From Colwellia sp. (GTDB lineage Bacteria; Pseudomonadota; Gammaproteobacteria; Enterobacterales; Alteromonadaceae), in NCBI GenBank assembly GCA_013215465.1, contig JABSOW010000004.1, positions 124,001-188,000 of the forward strand: a stretch of DNA of 64,000 nucleotides. Reading direction: 5' to 3'. Position numbers and translations under genes: made by a program. The notes under the pieces are model-generated. The model was not told the origin of the DNA. It searched no databases and saw only the letters and a list, made by a program, of their open reading frames with translations. This document shows positions 47,382-56,509 of the stretch, piece by piece (positions within the stretch are counted from its first letter, which is position 1; each line of letters starts with the position of its first letter).

Positions 47382-47415
47382 AAAAACGCCGCTTATCTCA
47401 AGCGGCGTTTTTATT
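47382..47415 (+). terminator. acnB terminator
   Basis: Stem AAAACGCCGCTT and AAGCGGCGTTTT with loop ATCTC, followed by a T-rich run, 32 bp after the stop. The remaining gap to 47686 shows no gene. Confidence 0.93.
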
Positions 47416-47686
47416 ATTAATTAACCGCTTTTAAAAGAAGCGCACAGCCCTACGTAGAGATTTGCTCGCTATTTTTCTATCTGGCGATATGACCCCCTTC
47501 TCCTTGACCAAGATGCAAAATAGAATTGGCAGTCAGTGTTCTTCCCTTGACTTAACTGGGAAGTTAATTGAATTTCTGTTAGGATACGCGTCCGAACTTG
47601 CTCTAGATCAGCGTCTATGAGTTAGGTTTAACAAACATTATCTACAGCACTGGATTTACGTTCCAGCTAGCTCAATGGGGTCAAAC

Positions 47687-48679
47687 ATGTCTACAGTTCA
47701 AACAACAGGTGCAATTACTATTTGCGCTCTTTATAAATTCGTTCGTTTAGATAATTATCTAGAATTACGTCCTACCTTATTGGCCAAAATGACCAGTGTC
47801 GACGTTAAAGGTACATTACTTTTAGCAGCAGAAGGTATCAACGGTACTATTGCCGGTTCACAAAAAGCGATAAAAGAAGTACTTGAGTTTTTGCAAGCAC
47901 AACCAAATTTGGGCGCTATTGTTCATAAAGAATCATTCAGTGATGACAACCCATTTCATCGCACTAAGGTAAAATTAAAAAAAGAAATTGTTACCATGGG
48001 CATTGAAGGTATAGATCCAAATCAAGTGGTCGGCACCTATGTAAAACCTAAAGACTGGAATGCTCTAATATCTGATCCTGAAGTATTACTAGTTGATACA
48101 CGTAATGATTACGAAGTGGAAATTGGCACCTTTAAAGGGGCGCTAGATCCAAACACCGAAACATTTCGTGAATTTCCTGACTATGTTAAAAATAACCTAG
48201 ACAAAAACAAGCACAAAAAAGTCGCCATGTTTTGTACCGGCGGCATTCGCTGCGAAAAGTCTACCGCTTATTTAAAAGAGCAAGGCTTTGAAGAAGTTTA
48301 TCACCTTGAAGGCGGGATTTTAAAATACCTTGAAGAAGTACCAAGTACTGAAACACTCTGGCAAGGTGAGTGTTTTGTGTTTGATGGTCGTGTAGCAGTT
48401 AATCATGCGTTAGAGCAAGGTCAATATGATCAATGCTTCGCCTGTCGTTTTCCACTGACTGAACAAGAAAAGCAAAGTGAACATTACCTTAAAGGTGTTA
48501 GCTGTCATCGCTGTTATGACAAGGTAACCGACCAGCAACGTAGTCGTTTTGCTGAACGGGAACGTCAAATTGCACTCGCTGAAAAGCGTGGCGAAAATCA
48601 TATTGGTGGTGATATTCAAACGATTATTGAAGAACGTCGTCAAGAAAAGGCTAATAAAAAGCTAAGTCAAGCTAAGTAA
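47687..48679 (+). CDS. trhO: tRNA uridine(34) hydroxylase, rhodanese family
   Basis: A 330-residue enzyme of the YceA/TrhO family, which forms 5-hydroxyuridine at tRNA position 34. The N-terminal domain (about 15-115) is followed by a rhodanese domain (about 140-235) with active-site [11 protein letters not shown] Cys-rich C-terminal segment (QCFACRFPL, then CHRCYD) completes it. The ATG at 47687 has GGGG at 6 bp and is preferred to the ATG at 47675. Confidence 0.94.
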   Translation: MSTVQTTGAITICALYKFVRLDNYLELRPTLLAKMTSVDVKGTLLLAAEGINGTIAGSQKAIKEVLEFLQAQPNLGAIVHKESFSDDNPFHRTKVKLKKEIVTMGIEGIDPNQVVGTYVKPKDWNALISDPEVLLVDTRNDYEVEIGTFKGALDPNTETFREFPDYVKNNLDKNKHKKVAMFCTGGIRCEKSTAYLKEQGFEEVYHLEGGILKYLEEVPSTETLWQGECFVFDGRVAVNHALEQGQYDQCFACRFPLTEQEKQSEHYLKGVSCHRCYDKVTDQQRSRFAERERQIALAEKRGENHIGGDIQTIIEERRQEKANKKLSQAK

Positions 48680-48738
48680 AGCCGATACCTGAGTTGCTTA
48701 GCTAACAAAACTACTTTCTTCGCTAAGCATTACCTTGC

Positions 48739-49329
48739 TCAAAACCAACTATACAAGGCTATGTCATCTGGGCACACCATCATACGCATGCCAATACCGG
48801 CACGAAAAAGTGCCCCTTCAGATTTTAAAAAGGCGTTTTGCCCATCATAAGCGGCCTGCTCCATAATGCGCAGGCGTGCACAACTGCCTAACATATTTTC
48901 ATTAGAGATAGTTTCATTTTGCAGAGCATGAATAAATTCATGCAGCAAAAATGAGGCTGCTATCATATCTTCTTCTGGCATAAAACCATGATGTAGTAAA
49001 ATGCGTTTTGCTTTAGTGTCGTATGCGCCAATAAAATTGCGACAGTATTGCGGCTCATCCGGACACATTTCTTTATTCATTTTACTTTTAGTCATCATAT
49101 AAATAGGTAGGTGGTGAGGGCAATCGGTATGATATATCGATTGAATACCAGAAAATTTTTGCGCGTTTCGCCACAGCCATTGCAAGGTTTCCTGCTCGTG
49201 CACTGTATGCCCATATTGGTATAAATTTTGCTCAAAGGAGTGAGCCTTGAATGAAATTGATAAAAGACATACCAAGGTCATGGTAAAAATATGTTTAGCA
49301 ATTTCTTTTTTTGTCACTAGTAAGCGCAT
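48739..49329 (-). CDS. secreted HEXXH-like putative metalloprotease
   Basis: A 196-residue exported protein (signal peptide about 1-32, ending KAHS). It contains HEFIHALQNE (about 128-137), an HExxH-type zinc site, within the helix following SFLLHEF. Six or so cysteines suggest disulfides in the periplasm. The family resembles small eukaryote-like mitochondrial Atp23-type or DUF peptidases, but no name is certain. It converges on trhO. Confidence 0.6.
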   Translation of the reverse strand: MRLLVTKKEIAKHIFTMTLVCLLSISFKAHSFEQNLYQYGHTVHEQETLQWLWRNAQKFSGIQSIYHTDCPHHLPIYMMTKSKMNKEMCPDEPQYCRNFIGAYDTKAKRILLHHGFMPEEDMIAASFLLHEFIHALQNETISNENMLGSCARLRIMEQAAYDGQNAFLKSEGALFRAGIGMRMMVCPDDIALYSWF

Positions 49330-49629
49330 AACTCAGTACGGCTTAAATTCTCTGACTTAAAACCTCGTTGGCTTTGGCACAGAATGATTACATCGAAGGC
49401 TGTACTCAATTGTTTGAAGTTATCCATTTTTATTTGGCACTTCCAATAATTGTTAGGGTTTATTTAAGTGTAGTATAGAATCAAAAAGAAGTTCCAACAC
49501 CACTTTTGCTATAGTAGGTTTCCCTGTCTTTATGCTGAATGATCAATTCATTACTTCAATTGGTGTAACCAACAATGTCGGTGCACATGATTGCGGCAAG
49601 TTGACGGTCTTGATATAAGTTCTCTTAAA
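49330..49629. other. intergenic region, no gene seen
   Basis: AT-rich spacer of 300 bp between same-strand genes. It would carry the promoter of the putative metalloprotease. No hairpin or repeat is convincing. Confidence 0.35.
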
Positions 49630-50091
49630 CTATTTGCTATTAGTTAACGACTCTAACTTTTTTTCTAATTTTTCCAGTTTCTTGTGAATCTCAATGTTTT
49701 GCGCAAAAATATTATCATTCTGCTTTCTTAACTCCCTATTCTTGACGTTCGTATCAGCAAAGCCAAAAATTTTATTCGCAAAAACTGCACCAACGCCACC
49801 CAAGATCCCAACACCTAATATAAACATAAGAAAAACGGCTGCTCGACCAATAAAAGTAATGGGATAAACATCACCAAATCCTATGGTGGTTGAAGACATT
49901 AACATCAACCACAAGGCATCGGTATAATTTTGTACAGGAGAGCCGGTCACGTTAGTTTCAGCTAAAAAAGTAATATACCCTAAGCCCATATTTAACAAAG
50001 AAAACAACCCTAAAGAAACACCACCCAACACCCCATAGTTATAGTTTTTGACACCAAACTCATCAACCTTATAAAGGTGGCTTTTTTCCAT
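49630..50091 (-). CDS. two-helix potassium channel
   Basis: A 153-residue inner-membrane channel. It has an outer helix (about 20-45), the pore loop with selectivity filter TTIGFGDVYP (about 80-90), and an inner helix (95-120). The C-terminal cytosolic coiled coil (IEIHKKLEKLEKKLESL) probably sets tetramer assembly. There is no RCK domain and no voltage sensor. The ATG at 50091 (MEKSHLYK) fits better than 50112. Gating stimulus is unknown. Confidence 0.85.
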   Translation of the reverse strand: MEKSHLYKVDEFGVKNYNYGVLGGVSLGLFSLLNMGLGYITFLAETNVTGSPVQNYTDALWLMLMSSTTIGFGDVYPITFIGRAAVFLMFILGVGILGGVGAVFANKIFGFADTNVKNRELRKQNDNIFAQNIEIHKKLEKLEKKLESLTNSK

Positions 50092-50360
50092 AGCATTTTG
50101 CAGTATTATCATTATATGACTCTTTTAACTCAACGTGATTTCATCAACTTCTACCCGAGTGTCTACTATATCAATTGGTTAGTGGTTGTACACTCATTTC
50201 ATCGGCAGTAATGCTCATAAAAATAGTGATCTAAAACTAACACTATTTCAATAGTAATGCTGACAAACTCAGCATCAATCCCTACTTGAATTACAGCTAA
50301 CACCATATAAAGAAGTGACCACTTAGAATTGCATGGACGACATTAGAACAAGAAAAATGA

Positions 50361-50410
50361 GTATATACCCATGTTACCTCAATATGCAGGATTCAGCTGA
50401 AATTAGAGCC
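50361..50410. repeat. inverted end-fragment of dispersed repeat family A
   Basis: GTATATACCCATGTTACCTC then ATGCAGGATTCAGCTGAAAT is the reverse complement of the right end of the 7661 and 40567 copies. It lies in the 376-bp gap between the HlyD-like gene and the K+ channel, which otherwise shows nothing. Confidence 0.7.
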
Positions 50411-50467
50411 GAACAATTGGCTCACTCCTATGTTTATCCGGTGATTTAATTACCCAATATACTTTAA

Positions 50468-51430
50468 CTAGTGAAATGGGAAAAAATAACTCATCCATGA
50501 CGACATACGTAAGATAATTCTACGCATAATAGCAATATGATGAAAATGTTCTGAATATATAGCACTTTGACCATAAGAGCCTCCAGGTACATATTTTGCT
50601 AAATCAGCAAAGCGAGGGTCGGTTATTTTAATTTTCACGGGAATACGCCCAGGCATTCCCCCACGCTGACTAAGGCTTATCATACTACCGTTAGCTTGCA
50701 ATTCACCTTCTGCTAATACTGGTAGAACGGCGATTACTTGTGCACTAAATACTTTTCCAGGCAATGCATCAAAAGCTATTTCAGCTTCATTCCCTACTTC
50801 TAAACGCATAGAGCTATTTTGGCGATACCAACCAATATAAGTAAAAGACTCTTGCTGAACAAACACCATAGCAGGACGAAGTGGCATAGGTACGACATAC
50901 AGCCCCGGATAAACCATCATTTGAGTTACATAACCATTGCCGCCAGCACGAACTTTTGTTTGTCTTAAATCATATTCAGCATCATGTAATTTAGCAGTCA
51001 AATTATCAACAGCCGCTTTAGTTACATCAACATCCCTTTGCTTACCAATATTTGTTTTCATTAATTGTAACGCTCGCTGATAATCTAAATCAGCAGATAA
51101 AACTTGTGCATTGAGCGCGTCAACTTTATTTTGATAGGGAATAGGGTCAATTGAAAACAATAAGTGGCCCGCTTTAATTGGTGTGTTTGCTTTAACATTA
51201 ACGCTAACAACCTCACCACGAACGGATGGTATTACTGGGGTAGAAACAAAATATTGACGAGTAATTTCCGAGTATGGATGGTTATAATTCATCATCATAA
51301 TCAAGGAGCCAATTAAAATAACGCCCCCTAACACAGCGGTAGGTACTGTCCATTTATTCAATGGAATTTTAAACACCTTAAATATGCCAATACAAAGTGC
51401 GGCGTAAGTTAAAACCAACAATAAATCCAT
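50468..51430 (-). CDS. HlyD-family membrane fusion protein, YiaV-like
   Basis: A 320-residue periplasmic adaptor anchored by N-terminal helices (about 1-50). The lipoyl-like half-motifs flank a coiled-coil hairpin: TPVIPSVRGEVVSVNVKANT, then hairpin about 85-150, then VRAGGNGYVTQMMVYPG. No partner pump follows. In E. coli, YiaV pairs with the DUF3302 protein YiaW, and the homologue of YiaW is immediately upstream here. The start overlaps that gene's stop (TAATG). Confidence 0.88.
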   Translation of the reverse strand: MDLLLVLTYAALCIGIFKVFKIPLNKWTVPTAVLGGVILIGSLIMMMNYNHPYSEITRQYFVSTPVIPSVRGEVVSVNVKANTPIKAGHLLFSIDPIPYQNKVDALNAQVLSADLDYQRALQLMKTNIGKQRDVDVTKAAVDNLTAKLHDAEYDLRQTKVRAGGNGYVTQMMVYPGLYVVPMPLRPAMVFVQQESFTYIGWYRQNSSMRLEVGNEAEIAFDALPGKVFSAQVIAVLPVLAEGELQANGSMISLSQRGGMPGRIPVKIKITDPRFADLAKYVPGGSYGQSAIYSEHFHHIAIMRRIILRMSSWMSYFFPFH

Positions 51431-51807
51431 TAGTTAGCTCCCGTTTTCTCAGACTCAGCATTGTTTACACTCGGTACTAATTGCTGCTCTAGTATTTCAA
51501 TTCGCTTGGTCAATTCAGCAAATTGTTGAGGGGTTATATCATGATCTCTTTGCTTACTACCAGCCTGATTTTGATGAGAAAAACCCCAGCCCCTATCTTC
51601 ACGATACAACATTGCCCAAATCCATAAAAACGGCCATAACACATGTAAAGTAAATAAACTTACCCAGCCCGCCACATGCAATGCATCTTGTTGTGGATGA
51701 TTACGCTTTTTAGCAATCTCATAAGGGATATCATGAATAACAATAATGCCATAAAAAACAGTGATTGCAGCAAATACTAAAATACCTAGGGCAACATATT
51801 CGAGCAT
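51430..51807 (-). CDS. DUF3302 membrane protein, YiaW-like
   Basis: A 125-residue inner-membrane protein with two helices (5-27 and 45-66). It carries the family pattern FYGIIVIHDIPYEIAKKRNH and WPFLWIWAMLYREDRGWGF. The C-terminal tail has a short coiled coil (FAELTKRIEILEQQL). The ATG at 51807 (MLEYVALG) matches the family. It forms a two-gene operon with the YiaV-like adaptor. Confidence 0.88.
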   Translation of the reverse strand: MLEYVALGILVFAAITVFYGIIVIHDIPYEIAKKRNHPQQDALHVAGWVSLFTLHVLWPFLWIWAMLYREDRGWGFSHQNQAGSKQRDHDITPQQFAELTKRIEILEQQLVPSVNNAESEKTGAN

Positions 51808-51884
51808 AGGTAACTCCATATTAAAAATATAAAAGTAGTATAAAGAGCATAAGCAGCTTATTTACTAAAGTCTATTTTTAATAC

Positions 51885-52058
51885 TTAACCAGCTTTTTTA
51901 ACTACCGCTCTACTCTTAAACTTCCTTTTTGCTCGCTTCGGTTTAAATGCCATTTTAGGCAATCCAGCAAAAGATTGCTGACTTGCCCCTGTCACTATTT
52001 CCGTCACGGTATTAATTAAGGGTTGCATTAATAACTTCTTATGCCACTCATGATAACT
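51885..52058 (-). pseudogene. 3' remnant of the resident topB (topoisomerase III)
   Basis: The minus strand is open for 57 codons to a stop. It reads MQPLINTVTEIVTGASQQ, FAGLPKMAFKPKRAKRKF, then a basic tail. This parallels the end of the intact TopB at 54377 (residues around FTGLPQSNTPRKFTKKRRSR). No start or ribosome site is present. It is collinear with the 5' topB fragment at 56510-56832, so the two are probably the ends of one broken gene. Confidence 0.65.
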
Positions 52059-52126
52059 TCAATCAATAATAATAACTTCTTATGCAATAACTTCTTATGC
52101 CACCCATGATAACTTAAATCAATAAT
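52030..52126. repeat. 41-bp direct repeats (REP-like), left flank of the transposase
   Basis: Two near-identical 41-bp copies lie at 52030-52070 and 52086-52126 (AATAACTTCTTATGCCAC, then CATGATAACTT and AATCAATAAT). A 15-bp partial copy lies between them. The reverse complement of AAGTTATTATGGGTGGCA recurs on the other side of the transposase at 53343-53360, making an inverted pair around that gene. Confidence 0.7.
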
Positions 52127-52302
52127 GTCTCAGTTATTATCGTTTTTTTGGTTTAATAAAGTAAAAACTTATGACGAAAACAGACGCTAGCAAGTCAGTT
52201 ATCATTCATGTTTTACAATTTATTGGATATTAGCTGAATTTGGTTTCAGCTATGCCTATCACCCTAAGTTAACATTAAGTTTTCAGCTGATGAAAAAAGG
52301 AA

Positions 52303-53283
52303 TTATGCGCTATTTAAGCAAGCCTGAGCATTGGCTAACCCATGCGTACGCTGTAAGCCAACATGTTCGCTAAATTCACATAAGTGTTCAGCAGTACCTG
52401 CGGCTCCGGTGAATACACCTTCAAAATTCGTGGTCAGTTTTAACCAGCTTTCATCACTGATATGTAACCTTGCTAAAATGTTGACTGTTTTCATATTGAT
52501 AGCACCGCGTTTGTCGTTACGCAATATACGCCCGGTTTCATCAACAAGTGTTAAGTAGTCTTTTAAGTTAAAGTAAATTTCCTTCTTCTTTTGTTGATGT
52601 TCATTACCTGAAAAAGGCAGTAAGGCTTTAGGTTGTTCCGCTTTTATCGCTGCTTTTATCCGTAATTGAATACTGGTAAAATCTGACTGCTCTGGTGTGA
52701 GGGCAATACCTGCACGAACGGGATTTAAATCAACATAAGCCATACACGCCAGCAGAGCTCCTTCATCAAGCAAGGCTTGAGATTTAAATCGTCCTTCCCA
52801 AAAATGTCCGGTACAGTTGTCTTCGCGATTGGCTTGTCGGGCGATAGGCTCGTTGAGTGAACGCATAAACCAGCTAATATCGATTAGCCGCTGTTTATAA
52901 ATATCAGCGGTGCTTTCAACCATTGCTAGTTGGAACTTATCAAGGGGTTGTTTATTTTGATATCGTTGAGTCAGTAATGTGCCTTTAAATAACTGATGCC
53001 AACGTTCTAGTACCTGTGCAGTTGACCAGGTTTTTACTCGTTCACTATCAACATGTAATACCAGATGTAAATGATTATGCATCACGGCATGGGCGCAAAT
53101 ATCAATGGCAAAGACTTGCGCTAATTGAAAAAGTCGCTGTTCAATCCATGCGCGTCTATGTTCAAAACTGACACCCGTTTCTTGGTCTACCCCACACAAA
53201 AATGCCTTTCGTACCGTGCGGCTACAAATGTGATAAAACGGCGTATCCAATAAACTAATTTGTTGTGAACGAGGCTTAGGCAT
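52303..53283 (-). CDS. REP-associated tyrosine (Y1) transposase
   Basis: A 326-residue HUH endonuclease of the Y1/TnpA-REP group. The HUH motif is in HAVMHNHLHLVLHV (about residues 62-75). The catalytic Tyr probably lies in the helix near DIYKQRLIDISWFM, and RQANREDNCTGHFWEGRFKS is a family hallmark. ATG at 53283 is preferred over GTG at 53292. REP-like repeats flank it on both sides in opposite orientation. It appears intact. RAYTs are usually single-copy domesticated genes that spread REP sequences. Confidence 0.88.
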   Translation of the reverse strand: MPKPRSQQISLLDTPFYHICSRTVRKAFLCGVDQETGVSFEHRRAWIEQRLFQLAQVFAIDICAHAVMHNHLHLVLHVDSERVKTWSTAQVLERWHQLFKGTLLTQRYQNKQPLDKFQLAMVESTADIYKQRLIDISWFMRSLNEPIARQANREDNCTGHFWEGRFKSQALLDEGALLACMAYVDLNPVRAGIALTPEQSDFTSIQLRIKAAIKAEQPKALLPFSGNEHQQKKKEIYFNLKDYLTLVDETGRILRNDKRGAINMKTVNILARLHISDESWLKLTTNFEGVFTGAAGTAEHLCEFSEHVGLQRTHGLANAQACLNSA

Positions 53284-53342
53284 AACAATCACCAGATTTA
53301 ATCAGGGTAAATTAAGTCTAGTTTATTGATGAAGATATTCCC

Positions 53343-53360
53343 AAGTTATTATGGGTGGCA
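53343..53360. repeat. right-flank inverted copy of the REP-like repeat
   Basis: AAGTTATTATGGGTGGCA matches 17 of 18 bases of the reverse complement of the left-flank copy at 52103-52120. It overlaps the proposed start of the next ORF. Confidence 0.6.
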
Positions 53361-53998
53361 GCATAAGTAAGAATAAGAATACTGAGCAATTAGTAAATAC
53401 AAGAGCAGAATATTTTGAAAATGATGAAGTGTTTGAGCGTGTTCAAGCATTAAGCTATAGAAATCGCTTGTCAGGAATAATTAAATCGGCAGCAAAACAA
53501 CTTAAATCTCAAAAAGAAAAAACAGAAAGTGAATTTTGTTTCATCTTTATTTTAGCAAATGGCATGACCCCAAGTGTAGAATTGTCTCAATTTTCGACCA
53601 CTCTATATGGTAAAATGCACGTCTTAGATACTAAAAACATGGATAACTCTAAAGAGTGTTATTACTTTACAGATAGTGAGTTTTTTAGACATAAAAACAT
53701 TATTGATGGGGCTTTTTTAGTCTCGAATGGTTATATGGAGCTGTTGAACAATGATAAGTCACCAAGGTATGAATCAGTAATTTCGTCTAAATTTATAAGT
53801 CGATTTAATGGGTATATATATGATCCTATTAAATTAGAAGAACAAGGTAAGATGTTTTATGCGGATACTGATTTACCTAGAAGCGATAAAAAATCTATTC
53901 AAGACTTTATTGTTGATAAATATAAAATAGAGCGAGGTATTTCATTTAATTTTCCTCATTATAGTTTTCAGTCAAAAATATCTGATATTAGCACTTAG
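53351..53998 (+). CDS. unknown accessory protein
   Basis: A 215-residue, probably cytosolic protein of mixed alpha/beta character (ESEFCFIFILANGMTPSVEL, then DGAFLVSNGYMELLNN). No family was recognised. The ATG at 53351 lies within the REP-like repeat, and there is no convincing ribosome-binding site, so the true N-terminus may have been lost or lie downstream. Codon use is very AT-rich, like imported DNA. It lies between the transposase and the second topB. Confidence 0.5.
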   Translation: MGGSISKNKNTEQLVNTRAEYFENDEVFERVQALSYRNRLSGIIKSAAKQLKSQKEKTESEFCFIFILANGMTPSVELSQFSTTLYGKMHVLDTKNMDNSKECYYFTDSEFFRHKNIIDGAFLVSNGYMELLNNDKSPRYESVISSKFISRFNGYIYDPIKLEEQGKMFYADTDLPRSDKKSIQDFIVDKYKIERGISFNFPHYSFQSKISDIST

Positions 53999-54376
53999 TA
54001 TCAACTTTGAAATGCGACAATAATTATTTTTCAACGGCAACTATGAGCTGTAAGTTCAACCGATGTATGCAACACAAGCGAGCAGCGAATTACGGTTAAT
54101 ATTACCCTAAATATGTTCATGGTTTCACAAAAGTTCAATGACCGCTTAGGCTCAAAGTGGACGTTAGTAGCTCAAAAGATAACGTCAGCTTTCGAATAAG
54201 GTTAATCCTTAATTAATCAGTGGTCACCTACCAGTTATTGGAGTCTATTTATTACATCTTTCTTGATCATGAATCGCTCAGTCCCCCTGAAACTCGTATC
54301 TTGAAGTATCATGGGTATAAACCTCAAATAGTTAATACTTTAAATTTATAAGGCAGAACTTTTATTCTACTTTTAC
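53999..54376. other. intergenic region with a repeat-A end fragment
   Basis: CTGAAACTCGTATCTTGAAG then TATCATGGGTATA at 54287-54318 is the inverted left end of repeat family A. The remainder holds no recognisable gene. Confidence 0.5.
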
Positions 54377-56296
54377 TTAAGGTTTTACCTTCCTACTTCT
54401 ACGCTTTTTGGTAAATTTTCTTGGGGTATTTGATTGTGGTAATCCAGTAAAAACAATGTCTTTAACCTCAATAATAAGTTGTTGTAAATTTTGTTCTACG
54501 CCTTTAATAAATGATTGATAGTTCAGTGTTTGACTGCTTATTGACTCTAGCTGTGATTCCCATAGTGCTGTCATATCAGGTTGGGAAATTTGAGCAGGTA
54601 AAGAGGTGATTAGTTTTTTTCCAATCTCCGTGGCTCTTATATCTTTTCCTTTTCTTACTAAAAATTGACGCTTAAATAGTAGTTCTATAATACCAGCACG
54701 TGTGGCCTCTGTGCCTAGTCCGTCAGTATCTCTTAATAACTTTTTTATTTCAGTATTAGTCACATAACGAGCGATACCGGTAAGGGCACCTAATATCGTT
54801 GCATCAGTAAAATATTTTGGTGGGCTAGTGTTTTTTTCTACTAACTCGCCGTGTAAACAATGCACTGAATCACCCGCTATAACATTGGGTAATTTTATAG
54901 CTGAAAATTCTGAATTTTCTTTGCTCTTATTGGAGGTAGGGTATAAGTCTTTCCAGCCGTTTTTAATGATATCTTTTTGCTTACTGATAAATAAACCACC
55001 ATCAATAATAGTGTCTATTTGTTTGTCCATATATTCAAAGTTTGGATAAAATTGTGCAATATATTGGCGAGCAATTATTTCATAAATTTTAGCTTCATCA
55101 TTTGATAGTGCGCCAGTTGGTCTATTTTTAGCTGTAGGTATAATGGCATGATGCGCACTTACTTTTTTATCATTCCAGGCTCTATTTTTTTTATTTAAAT
55201 CTGCATTTTTTAACATACTTGCTAATTTGTCAGATACGTTACTCATGGCATTCGTTACAGCAGGTACATCATTGAGATGCTCCGTTGGTAAGTATTGGCA
55301 ATCAGATCTAGGGTAAGTAATTAATTTGTGCTTTTCATAAAGTTGCTGACATATATCTAGCACTTGCTTTGCACTCATGCCAAAAGCTTTAGCTGCTGCT
55401 ATTTGTAAGCCAGATAAACTGAAAGGTAATGGTGCCACTTGCTGTTTTTTATCCTGTGTAACCTTTTTAACTGTTGCCGGTTGGTCGTTAATACGATTGA
55501 CTACGTTTTCAGCTAGCTTTTTTGATAATACACGTTTGTCTTCATCCATATAAGGTTCACAAGCTTTACTCGGTTTCCATTTACCCTGATATTTTTCACC
55601 GTTTGCTGTAGAGATATGAGCAAGTACTTCATAAAAGGGCTTTGATATGAAGTTTTCTATTTCAATATCGCGGTTTACCACTAAACCTAATATTGGGGTT
55701 TGTACTCGACCAATTGATAATACGCCTTGATAGCCCGATTTTTGCCCCTGTAAAGTACAAAGTCGAGTCATATTTAAACCATAAAGCCAGTCAGCTCTAG
55801 CTCTTGATAATGCTGAAACAGCGAGAGGAATATAATTTTTATTCGGTTTTAAGTTATTTACTGCCTTTTTAACTGCGGTAAAATTCATATCAGTTATTAG
55901 GCACCTTAAGGCATTATCTATTTTGGCTTTAGATGCACCGCTAAAACTAATCGCTTCATCAACTAATATTTGCCCTTCACGATCAACATCACCCGAATTT
56001 ACGATGGTGTCAGCTTGTTTGATTAGCTTCTTTATAACCGTTAGTTGTTTTCGTGTTTTTGGTTTGGGCTTTAATTTCCATTGTTTAGGAATTATTGGTA
56101 AGTGTTCTACTAGCCATTTTTTATATTTAACATCGTAATCTTCAGGTGGAGCTTGTTCTAATAAATGCCCTATGCACCAGGTAACGATATCGCCATTACC
56201 CGCTTCTATATAACCATCATTTTTTTTATGAGGTTTAGGCAGTACGTCAACAATCGCTCTTGCTAAGCTAGGTTTTTCTGCAATAAATAATTTCAT
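54377..56296 (-). CDS. topB: DNA topoisomerase III, complete second copy
   Basis: A 639-residue type IA topoisomerase that decatenates single-stranded DNA links. The TOPRIM domain (1-150) has FIAEKPSLARAIVD and SGDVDREGQILVDE. The active-site Tyr is in LITYPRSDCQYLP (about residue 330). RDTDGLGTEATRAGIIE and the basic C-terminal tail are typical. It differs from the resident copy: at the same place the fragment at 56510 reads IAEKPSLGRAIAAAL. It lies between two pieces of a broken topB, so it probably supplies the cell's Topo III. Confidence 0.94.
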   Translation of the reverse strand: MKLFIAEKPSLARAIVDVLPKPHKKNDGYIEAGNGDIVTWCIGHLLEQAPPEDYDVKYKKWLVEHLPIIPKQWKLKPKPKTRKQLTVIKKLIKQADTIVNSGDVDREGQILVDEAISFSGASKAKIDNALRCLITDMNFTAVKKAVNNLKPNKNYIPLAVSALSRARADWLYGLNMTRLCTLQGQKSGYQGVLSIGRVQTPILGLVVNRDIEIENFISKPFYEVLAHISTANGEKYQGKWKPSKACEPYMDEDKRVLSKKLAENVVNRINDQPATVKKVTQDKKQQVAPLPFSLSGLQIAAAKAFGMSAKQVLDICQQLYEKHKLITYPRSDCQYLPTEHLNDVPAVTNAMSNVSDKLASMLKNADLNKKNRAWNDKKVSAHHAIIPTAKNRPTGALSNDEAKIYEIIARQYIAQFYPNFEYMDKQIDTIIDGGLFISKQKDIIKNGWKDLYPTSNKSKENSEFSAIKLPNVIAGDSVHCLHGELVEKNTSPPKYFTDATILGALTGIARYVTNTEIKKLLRDTDGLGTEATRAGIIELLFKRQFLVRKGKDIRATEIGKKLITSLPAQISQPDMTALWESQLESISSQTLNYQSFIKGVEQNLQQLIIEVKDIVFTGLPQSNTPRKFTKKRRSRKVKP

Positions 56297-56340
56297 GAGT
56301 ATTCAACCTAGTTTAACAGGGAGTGATAATTGTCAAACAC

Positions 56341-56355
56341 AGTCAATAATTGACT
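56341..56355 (-). promoter_or_regulatory. palindrome and repeated TTGAC boxes upstream of topB copy 2
   Basis: AGTCAATAATTGACT (56341-56355) is a perfect odd palindrome 45 bp upstream of the start codon. On the minus strand four TTGAC boxes fall within 56330-56400, so it is hard to say which is the -35. An autoregulator site is possible. Confidence 0.35.
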
Positions 56356-56422
56356 ATTTTTTCGTATGCTTTTGTCAATAATGGAAGGTGTTTTTGTCAA
56401 GGTATTTAACCTAGCGGAGGCG

Positions 56423-56509
56423 TCAAACTTATATAGTGATGAGATAAACTTACGTATTGAATTATATAACAAAAAGCTGACATCAAACTTATATAGATTG
56501 ATTGTTACA
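56423..56509. mobile_element. putative transposon end with repeated motifs
   Basis: Read on the minus strand from the topB break at 56509, the sequence starts TGTAACAATC. It contains CTATATAAGTTTGA at 56483-56496 and again at 56423-56436, with a degenerate copy (ACGTAAGTTTAT) between. A TGT terminus followed by spaced direct repeats resembles transposase-binding sites at the end of Tn7-like and related transposons. No matching other end was found near 52.06 kb, so the element is probably incomplete. Confidence 0.5.

Noticed and set aside
52030-52126. CRISPR-like array
   Set aside because: There are only two 41-bp repeats and one partial copy, with a 15-bp spacer that is itself repeat sequence. 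No cas genes are present; a REP-type repeat fits better.
56308-56509. C-terminal part of the frame starting at 56832 (NLYKFDVSFLLYN...)
   Set aside because: It is translation of the putative transposon end, where CTATATAAGTTTGA repeats encode similar residues twice. It is not topoisomerase sequence.
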